From NCBI RefSeq assembly GCF_901212675.1, contig NZ_CAAKOQ010000023.1, positions 1-19,535 of the forward strand: DNA of 19,535 bases, read 5' to 3'. Both the position numbers and the translations under genes were made by a program. Numbering within the stretch: position 1 is the stretch's first letter; each line of letters begins with the position of its first letter. A model generated the notes under the pieces. The model worked only from the letters and a program-made list of their open reading frames with translations, searched no databases and was not told the DNA's origin. This DNA is from Olsenella uli (GTDB lineage Bacteria > Actinomycetota > Coriobacteriia > Coriobacteriales > Atopobiaceae). This document shows, piece after piece, positions 12,876 to 19,535 of the stretch.

Positions 12876-14133
12876 GCTCATGTGTCTCATTGGCGATGAG
12901 GTGGCAGGCCGGCTTTGGCAAGACGAGGCCGGACTCGCACACTTCGCATACGAGGAGTCCTACGATGGCATCCCGCTGTCGCTCTCGCTGCCAGTGTCGA
13001 ATAGGACATACAGGCAAACCGAAGTGGTTCCCTACCTCATGGGGCTTCTTCCGGACAGCGCGGAGGTCCGCAGGGACGCGGCACGCGAGTTTGGCGTGAG
13101 CCCCAACAACCCGGTGGCCATGCTTGCGCACATGGGGCTCGACTGTCCGGGCGGCGTGCAGTTCTGCTGGCCCGACCACAAGGCGGAGGTCCTCGACCGC
13201 CAGGGCTCCTACGCGCCACTTTCCGACGCGGACATCGCCGACCGCCTCCGCATGCTCCGCGTCGACTCCTCGGCCTCGTGGGTTGCCGAGGACGAGCACT
13301 GGTCGCTCGGCGGGAACCAGGGCAAGTTCGCCCTTGCGTGGCACAAGGGCGCGTGGTGCTCCTGCGAGGGCGCAGCGGCCACCACGCACATCTTCAAGAA
13401 CGGCGTCATAGGCTTTGCGCTCCAGGCGCTCAACGAGTTCGTGTGCATGCGTCTCGCCGATGCCTGCGGGCTTCCCACCGCAGACGTTGCCTATCGGGCA
13501 TTCGAGGACGAGCCCGCGCTCATCGTGAGCCGCTACGACCGCACGGCATCCCCCGACGGAACCATACGCCGTCTGCATCAGGAGGACTTCTGCCAGGCGC
13601 TTGGGGTTCCGCCGTCGCAGAAGTACACCGCCGACGGAGGCCCCACGGTCGCAGACTGCATCAAGCTCCTGGCCTCGACCAAAGAGGCCGAGATCAACAT
13701 CCTGGCCTTCACCCAGATGCTCTTCTTCAACTGCCTCATCGGGGCGCCGGACGCCCACGCAAAGAACTACTCGCTTCTCCTGGGGCGCGGGCGCAACGCG
13801 CTCGTCGCCCCCATGTACGACGTGGCCAGCGGCCTTGCCTACGAGGGCATGCGCAGGAAGGGCAGGCTTGCCATGGCGATTGGCGGCGAGAACCGCTTTG
13901 CCCGCGTGGGCCGTGGGGCCGTCAAGACGTACGCCGCCGTGGCGCATGAGGCATGCGAGGGCGTCACGGAGGAGACCTGCCTCGCCATCATGAGCCAGCT
14001 TGCCAAGGAGATTCCCGGCCGCCTGGCGTCGGTGTTTGACGAGTATGCCAGCGTCCCGGGCATGGACGAGCTGCGCAGCCACCTCGAGCAGCCCGTGGTC
14101 GAGAACTGCGAGGCGACGCTGCGCCTGCTGTAG
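12856..14133 (+). CDS. hipA: HipA-family serine/threonine kinase toxin
   Basis: Two-lobed kinase of 425 aa; E. coli HipA phosphorylates glutamyl-tRNA synthetase and induces persistence. From the ATG at 12856, the P-loop SLGGNQGK is at 150-157, with Ser150 at the same number as the autophosphorylated serine of E. coli HipA. Lys181 lies in TTHIFK, catalytic Asp299 in DAHAKN (299-304), and metal-binding Asp322 in PMYDVAS. The N-terminal HipA_N-like part includes VVPYLMGLLPDS. All key residues are intact, so the kinase is probably active. The start at 12856 was chosen because GGAGG lies 6 nt upstream; an ATG at 12838 is also in frame. The stop codon lies within a perfect hairpin. Confidence 0.93.
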   Translation: MATRNRELMCLIGDEVAGRLWQDEAGLAHFAYEESYDGIPLSLSLPVSNRTYRQTEVVPYLMGLLPDSAEVRRDAAREFGVSPNNPVAMLAHMGLDCPGGVQFCWPDHKAEVLDRQGSYAPLSDADIADRLRMLRVDSSASWVAEDEHWSLGGNQGKFALAWHKGAWCSCEGAAATTHIFKNGVIGFALQALNEFVCMRLADACGLPTADVAYRAFEDEPALIVSRYDRTASPDGTIRRLHQEDFCQALGVPPSQKYTADGGPTVADCIKLLASTKEAEINILAFTQMLFFNCLIGAPDAHAKNYSLLLGRGRNALVAPMYDVASGLAYEGMRRKGRLAMAIGGENRFARVGRGAVKTYAAVAHEACEGVTEETCLAIMSQLAKEIPGRLASVFDEYASVPGMDELRSHLEQPVVENCEATLRLL

Positions 14134-14147
14134 GCGCAGCGTCGCCT
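14111..14147 (+). terminator. 15-bp perfect hairpin spanning the hipA stop codon
   Basis: AGGCGACGCTGCGCC (14111-14125) and its exact complement (14133-14147) enclose a 7-nt loop TGCTGTA containing most of the TAG stop. GC content is very high and no T-tract follows. hipA and the PHP gene converge here (96 bp between stops), so it may end hipBA transcription or protect its 3' end. Confidence 0.55.
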
Positions 14148-14229
14148 GCCGGGCCACGCGACCCTCGGGCGCGCCGCCCGGCAACGTCCCTCGGGCCCGA
14201 CGCCCAGCCACGACCGCGTACCAGCGCGC

Positions 14230-15039
14230 CTACTCCCCCAGGGCAGCAGACTTGGCGGCCAGGAAGGCCTCGGCACTGCGGGTGGCGATGAGCTCCTGCG
14301 GGAAGTGGATCTCCTCGAGCATCGCCAGCGCCACGGGGAACTGCCCCACCTGCGTGCAGATGTGCGCGTCGGTGTTGACGGCGATCTGGCAGCCAAGCTC
14401 GGCGCACGTCTCGGCGATGTCACGGCAGACGCCCGCGCAGTCGCCAAAGCCCGCCTCAAGGCTGTGCTCGTTGATCTCGATGAGCTTGTGGAGCCGCGCC
14501 GCCTCGCCGACGACCTCGCGCAGGTCGTAGCGCACGCCCGAGCGCCCGGTGTGCCCCAGCGTCAGCACGTGGTCGCGGTGCAGCACGGAGAGGTACATCT
14601 CCGTGCCCTGCGCCACCGTGGCCCCCTGCACGAAGTCGTCGAGGTGCACGCTCGCCACCACGTAATCGCAGCGCGAGAACACGCGCTCGCAGAGCGTCTG
14701 TGGCTCGTCGAGCGGACGGTCCACGATGTCGGCCGTCACCACGATGTGGTCGCCATAGAGCGAGCCGTCGAGCCCGCGGATGTCCACCTCGCAGCCGCGC
14801 AGCACACGCACGCCCTCCCACTCGCGCGGCCAGATGCCAAGGTTGTCGAAGAATTGATAGTCGCGCACGTTGGCGTGGGTGAGCGACGACTCCGGGAACA
14901 GCATGTCGCTGAAGTGTTCGGTCGACCCGAGCAGCTCAAGCCCGGCGTCGCGGGCCGCCAGCACGTTCTCGCGGATCGTCGAGTAGGCGTGGCGCGAGTA
15001 GAGCGTGTGCGTGTGCGTGTCACAGAGGTTCTGCAGCAT
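14230..15039 (-). CDS. PHP-domain phosphatase (histidinol-phosphatase / YcdX-like)
   Basis: Predicted metal-dependent phosphoesterase of 269 aa. The metal-site residues of the PHP fold are all visible: DTHTHT (His9, His11), TEH (41-42), GCEVDI (Glu84), SVHLDD (His132), GHTGR (His163) and NTDAH (Asp224, His226). This set is typical of HisK-type histidinol phosphatases and of YcdX-like phosphatases; no histidine-biosynthesis neighbours are present, so the substrate is left open. The ATG follows AGGAGGG by 3 nt. It lies only about 20 nt after a terminator that closes the upstream aminotransferase gene, so its expression may depend on read-through or on a promoter hidden in that region. Confidence 0.88.
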   Translation of the reverse strand: MLQNLCDTHTHTLYSRHAYSTIRENVLAARDAGLELLGSTEHFSDMLFPESSLTHANVRDYQFFDNLGIWPREWEGVRVLRGCEVDIRGLDGSLYGDHIVVTADIVDRPLDEPQTLCERVFSRCDYVVASVHLDDFVQGATVAQGTEMYLSVLHRDHVLTLGHTGRSGVRYDLREVVGEAARLHKLIEINEHSLEAGFGDCAGVCRDIAETCAELGCQIAVNTDAHICTQVGQFPVALAMLEEIHFPQELIATRSAEAFLAAKSAALGE

Positions 15040-15061
15040 GGGCCCTCCTAGTCTCCCAAGG

Positions 15062-15088
15062 AAAACGCCCGACCAGATGGCCGGGCGT
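15062..15088 (-). terminator. Rho-independent terminator after the aminotransferase gene
   Basis: On the minus strand ACGCCCG...CGGGCGT forms a 7-bp stem with an extra inner pairing and an AUCU loop, followed by TTTTCC. It begins 14 bp after the aminotransferase stop codon, and its end is about 22 bp before the PHP gene start. Confidence 0.72.
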
Positions 15089-15102
15089 CACTTAGCTATC
15101 CG

Positions 15103-16305
15103 CTACCTGCGGTACTCGTCCGCCAGCGCCTGCCACGCCGGCATCGAGCCCGTGATGGTCTCGTACGAGACACAGTACCCCACGCGCACCCAGCCGGTGC
15201 AGCCAAACGAGTCGCTGGGCACGGGCAGCAGCTCGTGGGCCTTGGCGCGCTCGAAGAACGCGTTGGCATCCGGGTCGGGCGAGCGAACCCACAGGTAGAA
15301 GGCGCCGGCAGGCTCGATGTACTCGTAGCCGGCAGCCGCCAGGCCACGCGTGAGCGCCTCGCGGTTGCGCGCGTAGGCGGCAACGTCGCTGGGCTCGTCC
15401 GCGCAGTCGATGACCACGCGCTGGAAGAGCGCCGGCGCACACACGAAGCCCAGGGCGCGCCCGGCACCCGCCACCGCCGGCACGAGGCAGTCGTGCTCGG
15501 GGTTGGTGGGCGGCACGAGCACCCAGCCGATACGCTCGCCCGGAAGCGACAGGCTCTTGGAGTAGCTGTAGCACACGATGGTGCGCTCGTAGACGCTCGG
15601 CACCCACGGCACCTCCGCGCCGTAGGCGATCTCGCGGTACGGCTCGTCGGCGACAAGGTAGATGGGGTGCCCCACCTCCTGGCCACGCGCGTCCAGCGCG
15701 GCGGCCAGCGCCGTGAGGTTCTCGCGCGTGTAGACCGTGCCCACGGGGTTGTTGGGCGAGTCGATGATCACGGCGGCGGTACGCTCGGTCACCGCGGCGG
15801 CCACGGCATCGACGTCGATCTGGAAGGTCTTCGTGTCGGCCGTGACCTCCACGCAGGTGGCACCGCAGGTCTCGATCCACACGCGGTACTCCGGGAAGTA
15901 CGGGGCGATCACGATCACCTCGTCACCGGGGTTGGTCACGGCGTGCAGGGTGATGGAGAGCGACGCCGCCGCGCCGCAGGTCACGTAGAGGTCGTCCGCT
16001 CCGGCAACCTCGCGCCCGGCCACCTCGGCCGAGAAGCGCCGGGTGAGCGACGCTGCGATGGCCTCGCGGCAGGCGGGCAGGCCATTGGCCGGCGTGTAGC
16101 TGTGCACCTGCTGGGGCGGAAGCTCCAGGCTGCGGCGAATCGAGTCGGCCACGGCGGCGGGCGCGGGCACGTTGGGGTTACCCAGGCTGAAATCGAACAC
16201 GTTCTCGGCGCCGATCTGGCCCTTGCGGGCGTTACCGTAGGCCGCGATCTCGCGAATCGAGCTCTTGGACGCCCCATAGGCGTACATGGTCTCGTTAATC
16301 AATCG
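15103..16305 (-). CDS. PLP-dependent aminotransferase, class I/II (fold type I)
   Basis: Transfers amino groups between an amino acid and a 2-oxo acid (400 aa, cytoplasmic, homodimer in the family). Key elements: SLGNPNVPAP near residue 40 for substrate binding, SPNNPVG (183-189), the PLP-binding Asp220 and Tyr223 in VADEPYREI, the Schiff-base Lys250 in YSYSKSLSLPGERIG, and a C-terminal Arg in GWVRVGY. The aspartate/aromatic branch is likely, but the donor cannot be fixed. A TTG at 16305 was chosen: GGGGGAG lies 6 nt upstream and the protein starts with INETMYAYG, matching this family's usual N-terminus. ATG codons at 16317 and 16356 are alternatives. It overlaps ftsH by 11 bp. Confidence 0.88.
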   Translation of the reverse strand, partial: RLINETMYAYGASKSSIREIAAYGNARKGQIGAENVFDFSLGNPNVPAPAAVADSIRRSLELPPQQVHSYTPANGLPACREAIAASLTRRFSAEVAGREVAGADDLYVTCGAAASLSITLHAVTNPGDEVIVIAPYFPEYRVWIETCGATCVEVTADTKTFQIDVDAVAAAVTERTAAVIIDSPNNPVGTVYTRENLTALAAALDARGQEVGHPIYLVADEPYREIAYGAEVPWVPSVYERTIVCYSYSKSLSLPGERIGWVLVPPTNPEHDCLVPAVAGAGRALGFVCAPALFQRVVIDCADEPSDVAAYARNREALTRGLAAAGYEYIEPAGAFYLWVRSPDPDANAFFERAKAHELLPVPSDSFGCTGWVRVGYCVSYETITGSMPAWQALADEYRR

Positions 16306-18319
16306 AGTCTCCCCCATGCTCCTGGCTTTCGGTGTCGGCGGCCGCGGTCTCGTCAAGCGTGTCCGCGCCGGCAGACGGCTCCACGGAGCCCTCCTCGGCG
16401 GTCTGCTCTTCCTCGGCCTCCTCCGGATGCTCCTTCAGGTACTCGTCCCACGTGCCGTCGAGCAGCGCGTTCACCGCGGCGCCCTCCACGGTCTCGCGGG
16501 CAAGCAGCACCGTGGCCATCGTGACCATGCGGTCGCGGTACTCCTCCAGCACGCGGCGGGCGCGCACGTGGGCCTCGCGCATGATGCGCTCCACCTCGTC
16601 GTCGATGCGCTTGGCCGTCTCGGCTGAGTAGTCCTGGTGGTCGGCGTAGTCGCGGCCCAGGAACACCTGGTGCTGCGCCTCGCCAAAGACCTGCGTACCC
16701 AAAGCGTCGCTCATGCCCAGGCGCGTCACCATCTGGCGCGCCATCTTGGTAGCACGCTCCAGGTCGTTGCTGGCACCAGTGGTGATGTCGTCGCAGAACA
16801 GCTCCTCGGCGGTGCGGCCGGCCAGCAGCACGGCAATCTGGTCCAGCATGCCGTTGCGCGTGTTGAGGAAGTGGTCCTCCTCCGGCAGCTGCAGCGTGTA
16901 GCCCAGCGCCTGGCCGCGGCTGATGATGCTGATCTTGTGCACCGGGTCGGAGTTCTCGAGGACGTGCCCCACAAGGGCATGGCCGCTCTCGTGGTAGGCG
17001 ATGGTCTTGCGCTCCTTCTCGGTCATGACGCGGCTCTTGCGCTCGGGGCCGGCGATGACGCGCTCCATGGCCTCCTCGATCTCGTTCATCGAGATGTTGG
17101 GGCGATGGCGCCGCGCGGCCAGAAGCGCGGCCTCGTTCATGAGGTTCATGAGGTCGGCGCCCGTGAAGCCCGGCGTGAGCTTGGCCAGCGTGCCAAAGTC
17201 GATGTCGCCGGCAAGGGGCTTGCCCTCGGCGTGCACGCGGATTATCTGCTCGCGGCCCTTGACGTCAGGGCGGTCCACCGTGACCTGCCGGTCGAAGCGG
17301 CCGGGACGCAGAAGCGCCGGGTCCAGGATGTCGGGGCGGTTGGTGGCGGCGATGAGGATCACGGCCTCGTTCTGCTCGAAGCCGTCCATCTCCACCAGCA
17401 GCTGGTTGAGCGTCTGCTCGCGCTCGTCGTGCCCGCCGCCCAGGCCCGCGCCGCGCTGGCGGCCCACCGCGTCGATCTCGTCGATGAAGATGATGGCGGG
17501 AGCGGCGGCCTTGGCCTGCTTGAAGAGGTCGCGCACGCGGCTTGCGCCCACGCCCACGAACATCTCCACGAAGTCAGAGCCCGAGATGGAGAAGAACGGC
17601 ACGCCGGCCTCGCCCGCCACGGCCTTGGCCAGAAGCGTCTTGCCCGTTCCCGGAGGGCCCACGAGCAGCACGCCTCGCGGGATGCGCGCACCCAGCTTGT
17701 GGAAGCGCTCGGGCTCGGCCAAGAAGTCACGGATCTCCTTGAGCTCCTCGACGGCCTCGTCCACGCCGGCCACGTCCTTGAACTTCACCTTGGGACGGGT
17801 CTCCTCGGTGGTCTTGGCCTTGGTCTTGCCGAAGTTCATGGCCTGGCCGTTCTGACCCTGCATCTGGCGCATGAAGTAGACAAGCACGCAGACGAGGATC
17901 ACCGTGGGCAGCACGCCAAACAGGATGGTGTCGACCATGTCGTCCGAGCTCGTGTCGACCGTGTAGGTGACCTTGGGGTGCTCGGCCATGAGGTCGGCCA
18001 GGTTGTCGGTGCCGGCGTAGGAACTCTTGAAGCTCACGAGCGCGTCGGTGTTGCCCTTGTCGGCGTCGCTCTTCCAGTAGGTGCCCTTGACCTCGCCGGT
18101 CGAGAGCTTGTAGGTGAGCGTGGCCACGCGGTCGTCGTTGACGGCGGCCACCATGTCGCTCGTGGCGATGGCGTCGGACCGGCCGCCGCCCAGAAGCGAC
18201 GGGCCCATGGTGAACACGAGGTAGACGATGCACGCCGCGGCTATGACGAGGTAGATAACGTTCACGCGGGGGCTGCCCGGCTGGCCAGCCCCCTTGGGGA
18301 GGTTGTTTTTGCTGCTCAT
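16295..18319 (-). CDS. ftsH: ATP-dependent zinc metalloprotease FtsH
   Basis: Membrane-anchored AAA+ protease degrading misfolded membrane proteins and selected regulators (674 aa). Order of parts: short cytoplasmic N-terminus, membrane helix about 20-44, extracytoplasmic domain about 45-128, second helix about 130-150, AAA domain with Walker A GPPGTGKT (221-228), Walker B IIFIDEID (277-284) and the second region of homology around ATNRPDILDPALLRPGRFD, then the M41 protease with HESGH (443-447) and the third zinc ligand in the SNDLERAT segment (Asp519). The last ~45 residues are very acidic (Glu/Asp/Ala/Ser) and not part of the conserved fold. The ATG follows GGGAAG by 6 nt. Confidence 0.97.
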   Translation of the reverse strand: MSSKNNLPKGAGQPGSPRVNVIYLVIAAACIVYLVFTMGPSLLGGGRSDAIATSDMVAAVNDDRVATLTYKLSTGEVKGTYWKSDADKGNTDALVSFKSSYAGTDNLADLMAEHPKVTYTVDTSSDDMVDTILFGVLPTVILVCVLVYFMRQMQGQNGQAMNFGKTKAKTTEETRPKVKFKDVAGVDEAVEELKEIRDFLAEPERFHKLGARIPRGVLLVGPPGTGKTLLAKAVAGEAGVPFFSISGSDFVEMFVGVGASRVRDLFKQAKAAAPAIIFIDEIDAVGRQRGAGLGGGHDEREQTLNQLLVEMDGFEQNEAVILIAATNRPDILDPALLRPGRFDRQVTVDRPDVKGREQIIRVHAEGKPLAGDIDFGTLAKLTPGFTGADLMNLMNEAALLAARRHRPNISMNEIEEAMERVIAGPERKSRVMTEKERKTIAYHESGHALVGHVLENSDPVHKISIISRGQALGYTLQLPEEDHFLNTRNGMLDQIAVLLAGRTAEELFCDDITTGASNDLERATKMARQMVTRLGMSDALGTQVFGEAQHQVFLGRDYADHQDYSAETAKRIDDEVERIMREAHVRARRVLEEYRDRMVTMATVLLARETVEGAAVNALLDGTWDEYLKEHPEEAEEEQTAEEGSVEPSAGADTLDETAAADTESQEHGGDSID

Positions 18320-18349
18320 AGAACGCTTCCCGTAGACGTCGGGCGCGTG

Positions 18350-18379
18350 GGGCGGGCCCGGTCACGGCCGGGGGCGCCC
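18350..18379 (-). terminator. GC-rich hairpin between hpt and ftsH
   Basis: On the minus strand GGGCG-CC-CCCGG, loop CCGTGA, CCGGG-CC-CGCCC form two 5-bp stems split by a symmetric internal loop. It lies in the 70-bp gap after the hpt stop and before ftsH. No T-tract follows, so partial termination or message processing is as likely as full termination. Confidence 0.35.
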
Positions 18380-18389
18380 AGCGTCCGCG

Positions 18390-18953
18390 CTACTTTCCGT
18401 AGATCTCGGGCTTGAGGATGCCAATGTAGGGCAGGTTGCGGTAGCGCTCGGCAAAGTCGAGGCCATAGCCCACGATGAACTCGTCGGGCACGTGCGCGCC
18501 CACGTAGCGGGGCTTGACGGCGGGGTTCTGGCCCGCGACGTCCTTCACGAGGAAGGCCGCGACCTCGAGCGACTTGGGGTTGCGCGAGGAGAGGTTCTTC
18601 ATGAGGTAGCTGAGCGTGAGGCCCGAGTCCAGGATGTCCTCGACGATGAGGACGTCGCGACCCTCGATCTTGGTGTCGAGGTCCTTGACGATGCGCACCA
18701 CGCCCGAGCTCTTGGCGCCGTCGCCATAGCTGGAGACGGCCATGAAGTCGATGCCCAGCTGGCAGTCGATGTGGCGCATGAGGTCGCCCATGAAGACCAC
18801 TGCACCGCGCAGCACGGCGATGAGCAGCGGGTTCTTGCCCTCGTAGTCACGCGTCACCTCGGCGCCCATACGCGTGACGATGCCCTCGATGTCTGCCTCG
18901 CTGAGTACGATGCTCTTGACGTCCGGGTGGATGTCCTGACGGTTCTGCTCCAC
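18390..18953 (-). CDS. hpt: Hypoxanthine (guanine) phosphoribosyltransferase
   Basis: Salvages hypoxanthine and guanine to IMP and GMP using PRPP (187 aa, usual length). The PRPP-binding signature VEDILDSGLTLSYL lies at 104-117, the flexible-loop SSYG at 74-77, LRGA at 48-51, and the purine-contacting KPRYVGAHVPDEFIVGYGLD near the C-terminus. A GTG at 18953 was chosen because AGGAG lies 7 nt upstream and the family starts shortly before DVKSIVLSE; an ATG at 19031 would add 26 Arg/Gly-rich residues that come from the structured leader. It sits between tilS and ftsH, an order widespread in Gram-positive bacteria. Its ribosome site lies within nested palindromes. Confidence 0.95.
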   Translation of the reverse strand: MEQNRQDIHPDVKSIVLSEADIEGIVTRMGAEVTRDYEGKNPLLIAVLRGAVVFMGDLMRHIDCQLGIDFMAVSSYGDGAKSSGVVRIVKDLDTKIEGRDVLIVEDILDSGLTLSYLMKNLSSRNPKSLEVAAFLVKDVAGQNPAVKPRYVGAHVPDEFIVGYGLDFAERYRNLPYIGILKPEIYGK

Positions 18954-19073
18954 GGAGCGCTCCTCTCCTGGGCCCGGTTCCCCGGGTTGCCTACCCCTGG
19001 AGCCCAGGAGCCGTGCGAGTTGCCGCGGCACCTTGGCCCCGCCCTTTGGCGCGGGGTTCCAAGTCCCTGTCCC
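18954..19073 (-). promoter_or_regulatory. Structured tilS-hpt intergenic leader
   Basis: 120 bp with several stems: CTTGG-CCCCGC / GCGGGG-CCAAG (19032-19063), the palindrome TGCCGCGGCA (19021-19030), a perfect 9-bp stem CTCCTGGGC / GCCCAGGAG (18965-18973 with 19002-19010) and the palindrome GGAGCGCTCC (18954-18963) immediately before the hpt GTG. The last two include the hpt ribosome site, so initiation could be controlled by folding. No promoter was recognised. Confidence 0.45.
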
Positions 19074-19535
19074 TCACCGCCGTGACTGTAGTTCGTTGGT
19101 GAGGAAATGCAATTCTAGCAGCACCCTCGATGCCCCGGTGACGCGGGCCCGCTCGTCCGGGCGAATTGGTGCAACCCACACGATGGGGCCGGTGGGAGAG
19201 GTGCGCACCACCGGCACGCGGCGACGCTCTGCCTGGGGCACCTTCTCGTCGACGAGCAGGTCGGAGAGCTTCTTGGACTGGCCGTGCATGCCAAGCGGGC
19301 ACAGCACGTCGCCGGTCTGCGGGGCGTCAACCCAGAGCCTGCCGCCCAGGGCGGAGATGCCGCAGGCCTCCGCGTCGAGCAGGACCGACGCGCTCTCCCA
19401 CTCGCGGGCGTGGGCGCGGGCAAGCGCCACCGGGTCGGAGCCGGCCGAGACCTCGCGCAGGCGCGCCGTGATCGTTGCCGCGGCGTGCGCACCCTGCGCC
19501 GGGTCGCCCCCGGCCAGCGCGCCCGCACCCGCCGC
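19074..19535 (-). CDS. tilS: tRNA(Ile)-lysidine synthase, C-terminal part (runs off the window)
   Basis: Only the last 153 residues are present; the N-terminal PP-loop ATPase domain and the start lie beyond position 19535. TilS modifies the wobble C of tRNA-Ile(CAU) to lysidine so that it reads AUA. The segment GQSKKLSDLLVDEKVPQAER followed by RRVPVV and GPIVWVAPIRPDER is the typical TilS C-terminal domain, and the next genes hpt and ftsH are its usual partners. The frame stays open to the window edge, so the GTG at 19430 is not the true start. Confidence 0.9.
   Translation of the reverse strand, partial: AAGAGALAGGDPAQGAHAAATITARLREVSAGSDPVALARAHAREWESASVLLDAEACGISALGGRLWVDAPQTGDVLCPLGMHGQSKKLSDLLVDEKVPQAERRRVPVVRTSPTGPIVWVAPIRPDERARVTGASRVLLELHFLTNELQSRR

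Noticed and set aside
15003..15020. GTGTGC tandem repeat resembling a microsatellite
   Set aside because: It encodes the catalytic DTHTHT motif of the PHP phosphatase on the minus strand, so protein function explains the repeat.
16637..18415. Very long plus-strand open frame opposite ftsH
   Set aside because: It runs entirely antisense to a complete FtsH; the composition is biased (His, Val, Leu, Gly, Ala) and no domain is visible.

Overview
The window is about 19.5 kb of GC-rich DNA (roughly two thirds G+C) with actinobacterial codon use. Gene order tilS-hpt-ftsH, Shine-Dalgarno spacing, frequent GTG/TTG starts and the protein sequences suggest a gut-type member of the Coriobacteriia (Olsenella/Collinsella relatives). 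This is inference from gene content, not a database match.

Region 1 (1-5882, all minus strand): a calcineurin-type metallophosphoesterase followed by a complete UgpBAEC-like ABC importer: Tat-type lipoprotein binding protein, two permeases, ATPase. Upstream of the phosphoesterase are three TGTCA-type repeats spaced exactly 11 bp apart, resembling sites for PhoB/OmpR-family regulators. Together these suggest a phosphate-starvation-linked scavenging system for glycerophospho-compounds. The cassette lies between two copies of the same junction: the 3' tail of birA plus a palindromic element. It therefore looks like a segment inserted, or left by recombination, at the end of birA.

Region 2 (5883-9017, minus): folE, a fused folP-folK gene and birA. 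The last two overlap by 10 bp. The fusion order is DHPS then HPPK, the DHPS part carries a long Ala-rich insertion, and a repeat-generated two-residue insertion sits in its substrate-binding loop.

Region 3 (9018-9544): about 530 bp without a gene, holding an AT-rich island in front of folE and two large hairpins. Both hairpins carry the same 42-nt module in their loops, in opposite orientation.

Region 4 (9545-14133): a sirtuin (minus), then on the plus strand a patatin-like lipase, exonuclease III (exoA/xth) and a hipBA toxin-antitoxin pair. The hipBA promoter is overlaid by palindromic operators, and one of the same inverted repeats also forms a textbook terminator for exoA. A perfect 15-bp hairpin spans the hipA stop codon.

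Region 5 (14230-19535, minus): tilS (C-terminal part only), hpt, ftsH and a class I/II aminotransferase. This run ends at a rho-independent terminator only about 20 nt before a PHP-domain phosphatase. No tRNA, rRNA, CRISPR array or transposase gene was seen.
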